From: Betaproteobacteria bacterium UBA5582
GTDB lineage: Bacteria; Pseudomonadota; Gammaproteobacteria; Burkholderiales; Rhodocyclaceae
Direction: 5' to 3'
Length of the DNA stretch: 26,160 nt
Assembly: GCA_002425245.1 (NCBI GenBank)
Contig: DILW01000050.1
Coordinates: 1-26,160, forward strand
Shown: positions 1 through 7,682 of the stretch, in pieces
How positions within the stretch are numbered: the first letter of the stretch is position 1
How the letters are laid out: each line of letters opens with the position of its first letter
The notes under the pieces: model-generated
What the model was told of the DNA's origin: nothing
Database searches by the model: none
The model's input: the letters and a program-made list of their open reading frames with translations, nothing else
Position numbers and translations under genes: made by a program

Positions 1-837
1 GTCAGCCTCTTGCGCCGGCACCCGCCGCCACAAGAGGCTGACCAGGGCACCGACCAGGCCGGCGACCAGGGTGACGTGCAAACCGCTGATCGACATCAAG
101 TGAGTCACGCCGCTGCGGTTGAAGACGGTCCACAAGTCGCTGTCCACCGCCTGCTGATCGCCGACCGCCAGCGCCGTCAGTATCCCTTGCCAGGGATATT
201 CGGCGAGTGGCAACCGGCGGCGGAAGTTGTCGCGCACCCAAGCCCGCAGGCCATGGATGACGCTCGCCGGGCGCCACACGAAATCGTCAAGAAGTTTCGC
301 CGGCCCGGGACGAACGTAACCGGTGGCGCGAATGCCGCGCTCAAGCAGCCAGGCTTCGTAATCGAAGCCGCCGGGATTGGCACTGCCGTGCGGACGCTTG
401 AGCCTGGCCGTGAACTGCCAGCGTTGGCCGGGGGCTAGTGCCGGCACGCCGTCGCGGCCGGCATACCAGGTCAGCAGAAGCCGCGACGGCACCCCCGCCG
501 CCACGCCTGCGGGCCGTTCGACAGCGAACTCGAAACGCACACCGCGCTCGAAATCCTGCGGCAGGCCACTGACCAGCCCCACCAATTCGACGTCGTGGCC
601 GGCCAGATCGTTGTCCAGAGCATCCGCCAGCCGCCATTCGGCCCGCCACCCGGCCCAGGCCATTCCGAACAGGAAACAGGCCAGCGCCAGTGTGGCGCCG
701 GCCAGCCAGCCACGCCAGCGCAAATGGGGCAGGCACAACAACAACGCCACCAGGAAGAGCAAGGGCGGCGATGGCACGACGGCTTGCATCTGCAGGCAGA
801 GCACGCCGAGGGCGAAGGCGATAATGGCAACTCGCAT
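1..837 (-). CDS. comEC: ComEC/Rec2-family DNA uptake channel, N-terminal part (cut by window edge)
   Basis: ComEC forms the inner-membrane channel through which single-stranded DNA enters during natural transformation. The visible 279 codons start at an ATG and run off the left edge without a stop. Residues 1 to about 75 hold hydrophobic helices separated by short basic loops. About residues 75-220 look like the soluble N-terminal OB-like region. Residues 242-255 read SGVTHLMSISGLHV, the hallmark that opens the competence domain, followed by another hydrophobic helix. No good Shine-Dalgarno precedes the ATG, so the start is moderately certain. The gene is divergent from the DUF2062 gene, with 62 bases between them. 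Members of the family usually exceed 700 residues, so the channel core and any C-terminal metallo-beta-lactamase-like domain lie outside the window. Confidence 0.9.
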   Translation of the reverse strand, partial: MRVAIIAFALGVLCLQMQAVVPSPPLLFLVALLLCLPHLRWRGWLAGATLALACFLFGMAWAGWRAEWRLADALDNDLAGHDVELVGLVSGLPQDFERGVRFEFAVERPAGVAAGVPSRLLLTWYAGRDGVPALAPGQRWQFTARLKRPHGSANPGGFDYEAWLLERGIRATGYVRPGPAKLLDDFVWRPASVIHGLRAWVRDNFRRRLPLAEYPWQGILTALAVGDQQAVDSDLWTVFNRSGVTHLMSISGLHVTLVAGLVGALVSLLWRRVPAQEAD

Positions 838-899
838 GCCAATATCATTACACGAAAGCAGGATCGGCCCGGATCAAAAGTTTTTGCGATAATCCGCCG

Positions 900-1442
900 A
901 TGCGTCGCTTCCTCAAGAAACTTCTGCCGGACCACGAAAAGATACGCAGCAACCCCTGGCTACGTCCGTTCGAGAATTCGCTGCTGCATCCGCGGCTGTG
1001 GCACCTCAACCGCCGTTCAGCGGCCGGTGCGGTTGCTGCTGGTCTGTTCTGCGGCCTGATCCCCGGCCCGTTCCAGATGCCAGGCGCCGCCCTGTGCGCC
1101 ATCCTGTTCCGCGTCAACCTGCCGCTGGCACTGGTGATGACGCTCTACACCAACCCGTTCACCCTCGTTCCACTCTACCTGCTGGCCTACCAGATCGGCC
1201 GCCTGCTGATTGGCGACACAGCCGGCTTTCTGGTGCCCCCGGCCTTCGACTTCGACAATTTTTCTGCCTGGACCCAGGCCATGCAGGACTGGATGCTGGC
1301 GGTCGCCCGACCGCTCGCCGTTGGTCTGATCATCCTTGCCGATGCGCTGGCGCTGGCCGGCTACTTCCTGACGCGCGGTGCCTGGCGGTTCTACCTGATC
1401 CGCCACTGGCACCGGCGCCGCGCCCGCAGACGCTCAGCCTGA
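900..1442 (+). CDS. DUF2062 domain membrane protein
   Basis: This 180-residue protein matches the DUF2062 family of small inner-membrane proteins of unknown function. After a basic amphipathic N-terminus (about residues 1-38) it has hydrophobic segments near residues 40-65, 75-103 and 138-160. They include the family-typical stretch with GLIPGPFQMPGA and the later TNPFTLVPLY, and a strongly basic tail ends in RRRARRRSA. It is divergent from comEC and its stop lies inside the end of the convergent paaK gene (9-base overlap). In betaproteobacteria, DUF2062 genes are often seen near lolCD and comEC (established knowledge, from memory). A GATAAT hexamer sits only six bases before the ATG, too close for a normal leader, so the promoter is unclear. 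No function should be assigned beyond membrane location. Confidence 0.85.
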   Translation: MRRFLKKLLPDHEKIRSNPWLRPFENSLLHPRLWHLNRRSAAGAVAAGLFCGLIPGPFQMPGAALCAILFRVNLPLALVMTLYTNPFTLVPLYLLAYQIGRLLIGDTAGFLVPPAFDFDNFSAWTQAMQDWMLAVARPLAVGLIILADALALAGYFLTRGAWRFYLIRHWHRRRARRRSA

Positions 1443-2741
1443 CTTCTTGCGGTGGTCGATGACGCGCACTGCCTTGCCCATCGAACGCTCGACCGAACCG
1501 GTCGGTTTGACGATGACCTGACAGGAAACGCCGATGAAGTCCTTGATGTCCTTCTGCACCTTGGCAGCGATGCGGTCCATTGCCTCCTGCCCCCTGGCGA
1601 ACAGCGGCGGGCTGGCTTCGACGTTGACCACCATCGAATCCATGAAGCCCTCGCGGAAGACCTCGATCTGGTAGAAGGGTGACAAGGTCTCGGTGCGCAT
1701 CAGCACCGCCTCGACCTGGGTCGGGAAAACATTGACCCCGCGGATGATCAGCATGTCGTCGGAACGTCCGGAGATGCGCCGGATGCGCGCATGGGTGCGG
1801 CCGCACTTGCACGGCGTGCGGTCGATCACCGAAATGTCGCGGGTACGGTAGCGCAGGATCGGGAAGGCTTCCTTGGCCAGCGAGGTGAATACGATCTCGC
1901 CCTCCTCGCCGTCCGCTACTGGCTGGCCGGTATTGACGTCGACGCACTCGACCAGGAAGTGGTCTTCCCAGATATGCAGACCTTTTTTGGCCTCGATGCA
2001 CTCGATACCGACCCCCGGGCCCATGACTTCCGAGAGGCCGTAAATGTCGATTGCTTCCAGCCCGAGGCGCGATTCGATCTCGTAGCGCATTTCCTCGGTC
2101 CACGGTTCGGCGCCGAAAATGCCGACGCGCAGCGGCAACTTGCGCACATCGACGCCGATGCTTTCGGCCTCCTCGGCGATGTTCAGTGCGTAAGACGGGG
2201 TGCAGCACAGCGCGGTAGCTTCGAAGTCGGAGAGCAGCATGACCTGCTTCTGAGTCTGGCCGCCGGACATCGGTACGGTCAGCACGCCCAGTTCCTCGGC
2301 ACCGTAATGCAGGCCGAGGCCGCCGGTGAACAGGCCGTAACCGTAGGCGTTGTGCAGGCGGTCGCCGGGACGCAGGCCGGCGGAAGCCAGGCTGCGGGCG
2401 ACCAGCTGCGCCCAGTTGGCGATGTCGCGGCGGGTGTAGCCGACGACGGTCGGCTTGCCGGTGGTGCCGGACGAGGCATGGACGCGGACGACCTGCTCGG
2501 TGGGCACGGCGAACATGCCGAAAGGATAGTTGTCGCGCAGTTGTTCCTTCTTGGTGAAGGGCAGCAGGCGGGCATCGGCCAGCGACTGGATGTGGTGCGG
2601 CTTGACCTCCAGTTCATCCATCGCCTCGCGGTAGAACTTGACCGTCGCGTAGCAGCGCTCGACCGTGTTGCGCAGCCGGCGCAACTGCAAGGACTCGAGC
2701 TCTTCCCGTGGCAAGGTCTCGTTCTCGATGTCGAAAATCAT
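1434..2741 (-). CDS. paaK: Phenylacetate-CoA ligase (PaaK family)
   Basis: This is an adenylate-forming enzyme that activates phenylacetate, or a close aryl acid, with ATP and CoA to the CoA thioester, the entry step to phenylacetate degradation. At 435 residues it matches the family length. Residues 88-103 carry the phosphate-binding HASSGTTGKPTVVGYT. IYGLSEVMGPGV in the middle is the adenylate-forming core motif, and GRSDDMLIIRGVNVFP opens the mobile C-terminal domain. A CKCGRTH stretch is typical of PaaK. The start used has GGGAGG seven bases upstream; a longer reading to 2810 lacks such a site. No other phenylacetate genes (paaABCDE, paaG, paaZ) are in view, so it stands alone, and the exact acid is inferred from the family. 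It is cytoplasmic. Confidence 0.9.
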   Translation of the reverse strand: MIFDIENETLPREELESLQLRRLRNTVERCYATVKFYREAMDELEVKPHHIQSLADARLLPFTKKEQLRDNYPFGMFAVPTEQVVRVHASSGTTGKPTVVGYTRRDIANWAQLVARSLASAGLRPGDRLHNAYGYGLFTGGLGLHYGAEELGVLTVPMSGGQTQKQVMLLSDFEATALCCTPSYALNIAEEAESIGVDVRKLPLRVGIFGAEPWTEEMRYEIESRLGLEAIDIYGLSEVMGPGVGIECIEAKKGLHIWEDHFLVECVDVNTGQPVADGEEGEIVFTSLAKEAFPILRYRTRDISVIDRTPCKCGRTHARIRRISGRSDDMLIIRGVNVFPTQVEAVLMRTETLSPFYQIEVFREGFMDSMVVNVEASPPLFARGQEAMDRIAAKVQKDIKDFIGVSCQVIVKPTGSVERSMGKAVRVIDHRKKSG

Positions 2742-2790
2742 GAAGCTTCCTCCCTGGTTGCTTTCTGTTGTTGTCAAAGGGAGAAATGAT

Positions 2791-2816
2791 ACGCCCGCGC
2801 GTGCTGCCACGGGCGT
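2791..2816 (-). terminator. Candidate hairpin downstream of the chemotaxis receptor gene
   Basis: A perfect 7-base inverted repeat, ACGCCCG and CGGGCGT, with a 12-base loop lies just past the receptor's stop codon on the minus strand. The following bases on that strand (TATCATTTCTCCCTTT) are only partly T-rich, so it is a weak intrinsic terminator candidate. The same 83-base gap must also carry the leader of paaK. Confidence 0.35.
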
Positions 2817-2824
2817 CGGCGGTT

Positions 2825-4840
2825 TCAGGTGCGGAAGCGGCCGACCTCGCCGTTCAGCGTTTCGGCAAGTTGGCGCAAACCGTCTGCGGTATGGGCATTG
2901 CTGCCAGCGGCGGCGTTGTTCTGTTCCGCCATCTGGGCGATGCGTTCGACATTCCGGGCGATCTCGGTACTCGCCGCTGCCTGTTCGCGCAGGGCGACGG
3001 TGATCTCGGACACCGCCTCGACCACCCGCCGCGAATGTTCCTGAACCAGGCCGATCGACTCGCCTGCGCGCTGCGCCTCGACAACGCCGAGCCCGACCCG
3101 CGCCACGCCGCGCTTCATGCTGTCGACCGCGGTCGCAGTACCGGACTGAATGGCGGCGATCATGCCGGCGATTTCCTCGGTCGATTTCGCCGTCCGCTCG
3201 GCCAGCTTGCGTACCTCGTCGGCGACCACGGCGAAGCCGCGTCCCGATTCGCCGGCCCGCGCTGCCTCGATGGCGGCGTTGAGCGCCAGCAGATTGGTCT
3301 GGTCGGCGATGTCCTTGATCGTGCCGACGATGGTCGAAATCTGGTCGGACTGCTGCCCAAGCGCCTCGACGCTGGCCGCCGAATGATTGACCGAATCGGC
3401 AATACCCTGGATTTCGGCGACCACCCGACGCACGATTTCGCCGCCCTCACCGGCAACCCGATCGGACTCCCGGGAATAGGACTCGGCCTCCTGGGCGTTC
3501 CTGGCAATATGATCGACCCCCACGGTCATTTCCTCGACCGAAGCCGCCATGCTCGACGCCGAATCGCTCTGCGTACCGGCACTACCCGAAATCTGATGGC
3601 TTGACGTTGCCAGCTCGCCGGCAGCGTTGCGCAACTCGCCGACATCGTCCTGAATGCGCGCCAGCAAGGCCCGGATCGACGCCGCCATGTCGTTGAGGTC
3701 GCTGCCGGCGGCATGCAGTTCGTCGTTACCAGCGGTCGCGAAATGGACGGTCATGTCGCCGTCAGCCATGCGCCGGGCACCGGCGGAAAATATCTCGACC
3801 GTGTCGATCACCGAGTAATAAGCGCCAATCCCGAAATAGGCGACCAGCAGCGTCACCAGCGTGGCCAGCAAGCCCTGCAGCAACAGGATGTGCTCGGCAT
3901 CCGCCTTGCGCTTTTCGAGCTGTTGCTCGAACTGCGGGATCAGGGTGTCGTACATGATCCGGTAGCCGAGATCGATCACCTGGGTGGTCATCGTGAAATA
4001 GTCGGCCGCCGAGGTCTGGAAATGCTCGTCGAGAATGTCTTCGCGAACCAGCTTGAACACCTTCTCGCTGGCTGCCGTGAATTCGCCGCTCGGCCCGCTC
4101 AGTACCTGACGCAACTCGGGCGCATGCTTCATCACCTTTTCCAGATTGGCGTTCTGATGCTTCAGGTTGCCGCTCAGGCGTTCGAGCAGGGTGACGATCT
4201 CGCGCCGCGTATCCAGTGTCAGCTCCTGCGAGCTGAGCACCCCCGTCCCCCGGGCACGCATGATGCCGAGTGGTTCGAGCATGGCCGGCATCTTGTTCAC
4301 GACCGTGTCCATGAAGTAATAGGTATCGATCGCCGGATCCAGGGTCAGCTCGGTGGCGTCGGCCAGTTCGACCATGAAGGAGAGAATGCCGGCAATCATC
4401 CGGCTATGCCGCACCAGGTTTTCCGGCGCCGTCCAGCTCAGCCCCTGACGGCTGATTTCCGACCATTCACCACGGATCGCCTGCCAGTCCTGACTGTCGC
4501 GCAGTGCCGGACTGAGGAGCGCCGTCGTTTCTTCCAGCGCCTTTTCAACTTCCTTCGCCACCGCCGCCCGCCGCTCCTGCATCGCCACGTTGCCGTTGAG
4601 CCCCCCCGACGACAGGCCGCGATGCTGCTGCATGAACTGCACCGTGCGGTTCATCGGCTTCAGCATCTGCAAGCCGCTCAGTTCCCGCTCGGCGCCGCGG
4701 ATATCGCGGCTGAGGTTTTCATAAAGCGTCGCCAGCAGCACCAGCAACACCACCACCAATGCACTGCCGAGAAAAATGAACTTGGCGCGGAAGTGCAGGC
4801 GATTCATCAACGCCACTGCAGGCAGGAACAAGGCTCGCAT
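2825..4840 (-). CDS. Methyl-accepting chemotaxis protein
   Basis: A 671-residue transmembrane chemoreceptor. TM1 is about residues 20-41 and TM2 about 318-340. Between them lies a long, mostly helical periplasmic sensor of about 275 residues with QQHRGLSSGGLNGN (71-84), reminiscent of NIT-type helical sensor domains; this likeness is tentative and the ligand is unknown. A HAMP region follows (about 341-395), then the coiled-coil signalling domain. The conserved hairpin is DQTNLLALNAAIEAARAGES at about 513-532, continuing to about residue 550 with GRGFAVVADEVRKLAERT. The C-terminus GRFRT is not a CheR-docking pentapeptide. GAGGGGG lies six bases before the ATG and supports this start. No che genes are nearby, so it is an orphan receptor feeding a CheA/CheW array encoded elsewhere. 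Confidence 0.95.
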   Translation of the reverse strand: MRALFLPAVALMNRLHFRAKFIFLGSALVVVLLVLLATLYENLSRDIRGAERELSGLQMLKPMNRTVQFMQQHRGLSSGGLNGNVAMQERRAAVAKEVEKALEETTALLSPALRDSQDWQAIRGEWSEISRQGLSWTAPENLVRHSRMIAGILSFMVELADATELTLDPAIDTYYFMDTVVNKMPAMLEPLGIMRARGTGVLSSQELTLDTRREIVTLLERLSGNLKHQNANLEKVMKHAPELRQVLSGPSGEFTAASEKVFKLVREDILDEHFQTSAADYFTMTTQVIDLGYRIMYDTLIPQFEQQLEKRKADAEHILLLQGLLATLVTLLVAYFGIGAYYSVIDTVEIFSAGARRMADGDMTVHFATAGNDELHAAGSDLNDMAASIRALLARIQDDVGELRNAAGELATSSHQISGSAGTQSDSASSMAASVEEMTVGVDHIARNAQEAESYSRESDRVAGEGGEIVRRVVAEIQGIADSVNHSAASVEALGQQSDQISTIVGTIKDIADQTNLLALNAAIEAARAGESGRGFAVVADEVRKLAERTAKSTEEIAGMIAAIQSGTATAVDSMKRGVARVGLGVVEAQRAGESIGLVQEHSRRVVEAVSEITVALREQAAASTEIARNVERIAQMAEQNNAAAGSNAHTADGLRQLAETLNGEVGRFRT

Positions 4841-4850
4841 TTTTTACCCC

Positions 4851-4864
4851 CTCTTGGCCAAGAG
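4851..4864. promoter_or_regulatory. Perfect 14-base palindrome next to the receptor's ribosome-binding site
   Basis: CTCTTGGCCAAGAG reads identically on both strands. On the minus strand its last GAG merges with the Shine-Dalgarno GAGGGGG of the chemoreceptor. It could be a dimeric regulator's operator or an mRNA hairpin modulating initiation. No regulator is identified. Confidence 0.4.
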
Positions 4865-4909
4865 CATGACTATAAATTCATCATAAACGCCAAAATGTTA
4901 CAACAAATA

Positions 4910-5590
4910 CTACAAACCAACCAATTTGCCATCATTGAGTTCAATCAAGGAATCCGCCCTCGCCGCCAGCCCCCGGTCGTGCGTGACCATGACCAGGCTG
5001 GCGCCCTGGCGCCGCACGTGTTCGAGCAGCAAGTCAAAAACGGTGCCGGCGGTATGGCTGTCGAGATTGCCGGTCGGTTCATCGGCGAGGATGCACGACG
5101 GCCGGCTGACCAGCGCGCGGGCGATTGCCGCACGCTGGCGTTCGCCACCGGAGAGCTCACCCGGCCGATGTTCCAGGCGGTGGCCGAGGCCAACCGCGGC
5201 AAGCATTTCGGCCGCCGCCGCCAGGGCTTCCGGACGTGCCTGACGCCGGATCAGCAGCGGCATGGCGACATTTTCCAGCGCCGAAAACTCGGGCAGCAGG
5301 TGATGGAACTGGTAGACGAAGCCGAGATGGCGGTTGCGCCAGTCGCCGCGATCGACCTCGTTCAAGGACGAGAAATCGCGGCCCATCAGCGACACCGCGC
5401 CGGCGCTCGGCGCGTCGAGCCCACCCAACAGGTGCAGCAGGGTGCTCTTGCCGGAACCGGAAGCGCCGACCACGGCCAGCGTGGTACCGGCGGCAACACT
5501 CAGGTCGATGCCGGCCAGCACCGCCACGTCGAGCCCGCCGCCGCGGAAGGTCTTGGCCAGGCCCTTGGCCTGAAGGACGATTTCACTCAT
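4910..5590 (-). CDS. lolD: Lipoprotein-releasing ABC transporter ATPase LolD
   Basis: The 226-residue ATPase powers extraction of outer-membrane lipoproteins from the inner membrane to the carrier LolA. It shows the Walker A GASGSGKST (42-50), a Q-loop in the LolD-typical context FVYQFHHLLPEF (91-102), the signature LSGGERQR (146-153), Walker B with ILADEPTGNLD (167-177) and the H-loop His204 in MVTHD. All catalytic elements are intact and the length is normal. The ATG lies inside the last codons of lolC (8-base overlap), so translation is probably coupled and the two subunits made together. It sits at the cytoplasmic face of the membrane. The symbol rests on motif context plus the adjacent LolC-type permease. 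Confidence 0.95.
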   Translation of the reverse strand: MSEIVLQAKGLAKTFRGGGLDVAVLAGIDLSVAAGTTLAVVGASGSGKSTLLHLLGGLDAPSAGAVSLMGRDFSSLNEVDRGDWRNRHLGFVYQFHHLLPEFSALENVAMPLLIRRQARPEALAAAAEMLAAVGLGHRLEHRPGELSGGERQRAAIARALVSRPSCILADEPTGNLDSHTAGTVFDLLLEHVRRQGASLVMVTHDRGLAARADSLIELNDGKLVGL

Positions 5591-6830
5591 AGCGCAGCGC
5601 CTCCGCCGGATTGACCCGTGCCGCCCGCCAGCTTGGGTAGAGCGTCGCCAGCAGCGCCAGCACGAAGGCGATCAGGGTCACGCCCCAGACGTCGCTCCAC
5701 AGCAGTTCGGACGGCAGGTCGGAAATGTAATAGACGTCCTTGGCCAGGAACTGGATGCCGAGCAGGCGCTCAAGCGCCGGCACCACCACGTCGATGTTGA
5801 GCGCCAGCGCAACGCCGCCGGCGACGCCCAGGCCCAGCCCGATGCAGCCGACCAGCGCGCCCTGGATCATGAACACCGCCATGATCGAGCGCGGCCGGGC
5901 ACCGAGCGTGCGCAGGATGGCGATGTCGGCCTGCTTGTCGGTGACCGCCATGACCAGCGTGGACACCAGATTGAAGGCGGCGACGGCGACGATCAGCGAA
6001 AGAATGATGAACATCATCGTCTTCTCGATCTGCACGGCGCGGAAGAAGTTGGCATGGCTCCGGGTCCAGTCGTGGATGAAGGCATCGGCGTTGATGTAGG
6101 CGACCAGTTCGCGGGCAATGCGCGGCGCCTTGAACAGGTCGTCGACCTTCAGGCGCACGCCGCTCACCTGCTCGCCCATCTGGTACAGGCGCTGGGCGTC
6201 CTGCAGGTGAATCAGCGCCAGCCCCGAGTCGTACTCGTACATGCCGACCTCAAAGATGCCGACCACCGTGAACGAGCGCACCCGCGGCACCACGCCGGCC
6301 GGCGTGACCGTGCCCTGGGGGGCGATCAGCGTCAGCTTGTCGCCGGTGAACACACGCAGGGAACGCGCCAGATCGGCGCCGAGGACGACACCGAACTCGC
6401 CGGGCTTGAGCGCGTCGAGGCTGCCGCTCTTGATCGTCTGCCGAAAATCGGCAACGCCATCTTCCAGGTCCGGCAGGATGCCGCGCACGAGCACACCCTT
6501 GACCTGACCATCGACCGAGAACATGCCCTGCGATTGCACGAACGGGGCGGTTTCGCGCACTTCCGGATGCTTCCTGGCCTGCGCCGAGATCGCCTGCCAG
6601 TCGCTCAGACCGCCGTCGATGCCGGTAATCTGGATGTGCGAGGCAACGCCGAGGATGCGCGTACGCAATTCCTTCTGAAAACCGTTCATCACCGACAGCA
6701 CGACGATCAGCGCGGCTACGCCGAGACCGATGCCGGCCATCGAAATCAGCGAAATGAAGGAAATGAAATGGTTGCGCCGCTTGGCGCGCGTGTAGCGCAA
6801 GCCGATCAGCAACTCGTAGGGCAATGACAT
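5583..6830 (-). CDS. lolC: Lipoprotein-releasing permease, LolC/LolE (LolF-like) family
   Basis: A 415-residue inner-membrane subunit of the Lol lipoprotein exporter. The N-terminus with YTRAKRRNHFISFISLIS is a hallmark of LolC/LolE. TM1 is about residues 25-48, a periplasmic domain covers about 50-265, and three further helices lie near 270-295, 315-343 and 380-400 in the FtsX/MacB fold. The ending RAARVNPAEALRYE is typical. Only one permease gene adjoins lolD, unlike the lolC-lolD-lolE order of E. coli. If no second copy exists elsewhere, the protein would work as a homodimer of the LolF kind; that is inference. It is first in the lolC-lolD operon and divergent from the ybjQ gene, 83 bases away. 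The upstream GGGAATACGG gives a weak ribosome-binding site. Confidence 0.93.
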   Translation of the reverse strand: MSLPYELLIGLRYTRAKRRNHFISFISLISMAGIGLGVAALIVVLSVMNGFQKELRTRILGVASHIQITGIDGGLSDWQAISAQARKHPEVRETAPFVQSQGMFSVDGQVKGVLVRGILPDLEDGVADFRQTIKSGSLDALKPGEFGVVLGADLARSLRVFTGDKLTLIAPQGTVTPAGVVPRVRSFTVVGIFEVGMYEYDSGLALIHLQDAQRLYQMGEQVSGVRLKVDDLFKAPRIARELVAYINADAFIHDWTRSHANFFRAVQIEKTMMFIILSLIVAVAAFNLVSTLVMAVTDKQADIAILRTLGARPRSIMAVFMIQGALVGCIGLGLGVAGGVALALNIDVVVPALERLLGIQFLAKDVYYISDLPSELLWSDVWGVTLIAFVLALLATLYPSWRAARVNPAEALRYE

Positions 6831-6913
6831 CCGTATTCCCGCAATGCAACAAAAACGCTATGGTACACCCACCGGGAAAGCCCGGCCCAACTACAACATC
6901 AGGAATTCACGCA

Positions 6914-7228
6914 ATGATCGTCACCAATATCGAAACCGTCCCCGGCATGCAGATCGTCAAACATCTTGGCCTGGTCAGCGGCAACACCGTGCGCTCCAAA
7001 CATGCCGGCCGCGACATCATGGCCGGCTTGAAGAACATCTTCGGCGGCGAACTCAAGGGTTATACCGAACTGCTCACCGAATCGCGCGAAGAAGCGACCA
7101 AGCGCATGATCGAGCAAGCCAGGGCCATCGGCGCCAACGCCGTGGTCAATGTCCGCTTCTCGACCTCTTCGGTCGCTGCCGGTGCTGCCGAGCTGTTCGC
7201 CTACGGCACCGCCGTCGTCGTGGAATGA
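6914..7228 (+). CDS. YbjQ/UPF0145 family protein, soluble
   Basis: A 104-residue cytoplasmic protein of the YbjQ (UPF0145, formerly 'putative heavy-metal-binding') family, whose biochemical role is not settled. Visible signatures are the ETVPGMQIVKHLGLVSGNTV start, GGELKGYTELL in the middle, the helix REEATKRMIEQARAIGANAVVNVRF, and AYGTAVVVE at the end. The start was chosen because AGGA lies nine bases upstream and the protein then has the family's usual length. It is the first gene of a three-gene plus-strand cassette with a membrane-anchored paralogue and an M48 protease. Metal binding should not be assumed from the old family name. Confidence 0.9.
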   Translation: MIVTNIETVPGMQIVKHLGLVSGNTVRSKHAGRDIMAGLKNIFGGELKGYTELLTESREEATKRMIEQARAIGANAVVNVRFSTSSVAAGAAELFAYGTAVVVE

Positions 7229-7232
7229 GGCC

Positions 7233-7679
7233 ATGTACGATTTACTTCTTTTCCTGATCCTGCTGCTGCTCGGCTATGTCTTCGGGCAGCGTGCCGAAAA
7301 GCGCCATTTCCGCTCGATCATCGAACGCGAAAAGGCGCTGCGCGACATCCTGGTCTTTTCCGAGCGCCGCATTCCGGACGAAGATCAACTCGAAGGCACC
7401 CTGGTCAGCGGCAACGTGGTCATCTCGGTAGACTTCTTCAAGCGCTTCGTTGCCAACCTGCGCAATCTGGTCGGCGGTCGCGTCAGCTCCTACGAATCGC
7501 TGCTCGAACGCGCCCGCCGCGAGGCCATCTTGCGCATGAAGGAAGCCGCCAGGCGCAAGGGCGCCACCGCCGTCTGGAACCTGCGTCTGGAAACCGCCTC
7601 GATCCACAAGGGCGCGCAGAACGGCATCGGCGCCGTCGAAGTCGTCGCCTACGGCACCGCCGTCCGCCAACGCCGCTGA
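7233..7679 (+). CDS. Membrane-anchored YbjQ-family paralogue
   Basis: A 148-residue protein with one N-terminal hydrophobic helix (about residues 2-17, rich in Leu), then a charged linker and a YbjQ-like domain. It aligns with the preceding protein over LVSGN, GG-(x)n-YESLLERAR, the RREAILRMKEAARRKGATAVWNLR helix region and the AYGTAV ending, so the two are diverged paralogues. The ATG is four bases after the upstream stop, and the only ribosome-binding candidate (GAGG) overlaps that stop, which suggests coupled translation. The domain should face the cytoplasm because basic residues follow the helix. It probably acts with its neighbours at the inner membrane; the function is unknown. Confidence 0.85.
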   Translation: MYDLLLFLILLLLGYVFGQRAEKRHFRSIIEREKALRDILVFSERRIPDEDQLEGTLVSGNVVISVDFFKRFVANLRNLVGGRVSSYESLLERARREAILRMKEAARRKGATAVWNLRLETASIHKGAQNGIGAVEVVAYGTAVRQRR

Positions 7680-7682
7680 GTC

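Noticed and set aside
888..893. GATAAT as -10 box of the DUF2062 gene
   Set aside because: It ends only six bases before the ATG with no -35 at the right spacing; transcription would start at or after the start codon.
2772..2777. TTGACA on the minus strand before paaK as a -35 box
   Set aside because: At the proper distance there is only the GGGAGG ribosome-binding site and no -10 element.
2742..2810. N-terminal extension of paaK to an earlier ATG
   Set aside because: The extra 23 residues are not PaaK-like, and the strong GGGAGG site belongs to the ATG at 2741.
3713..5614. 633-codon plus-strand open frame
   Set aside because: It lies antisense to the chemoreceptor and lolD, both with clear motifs. 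The His/Gln/Arg-rich translation is typical of a high-GC shadow frame.
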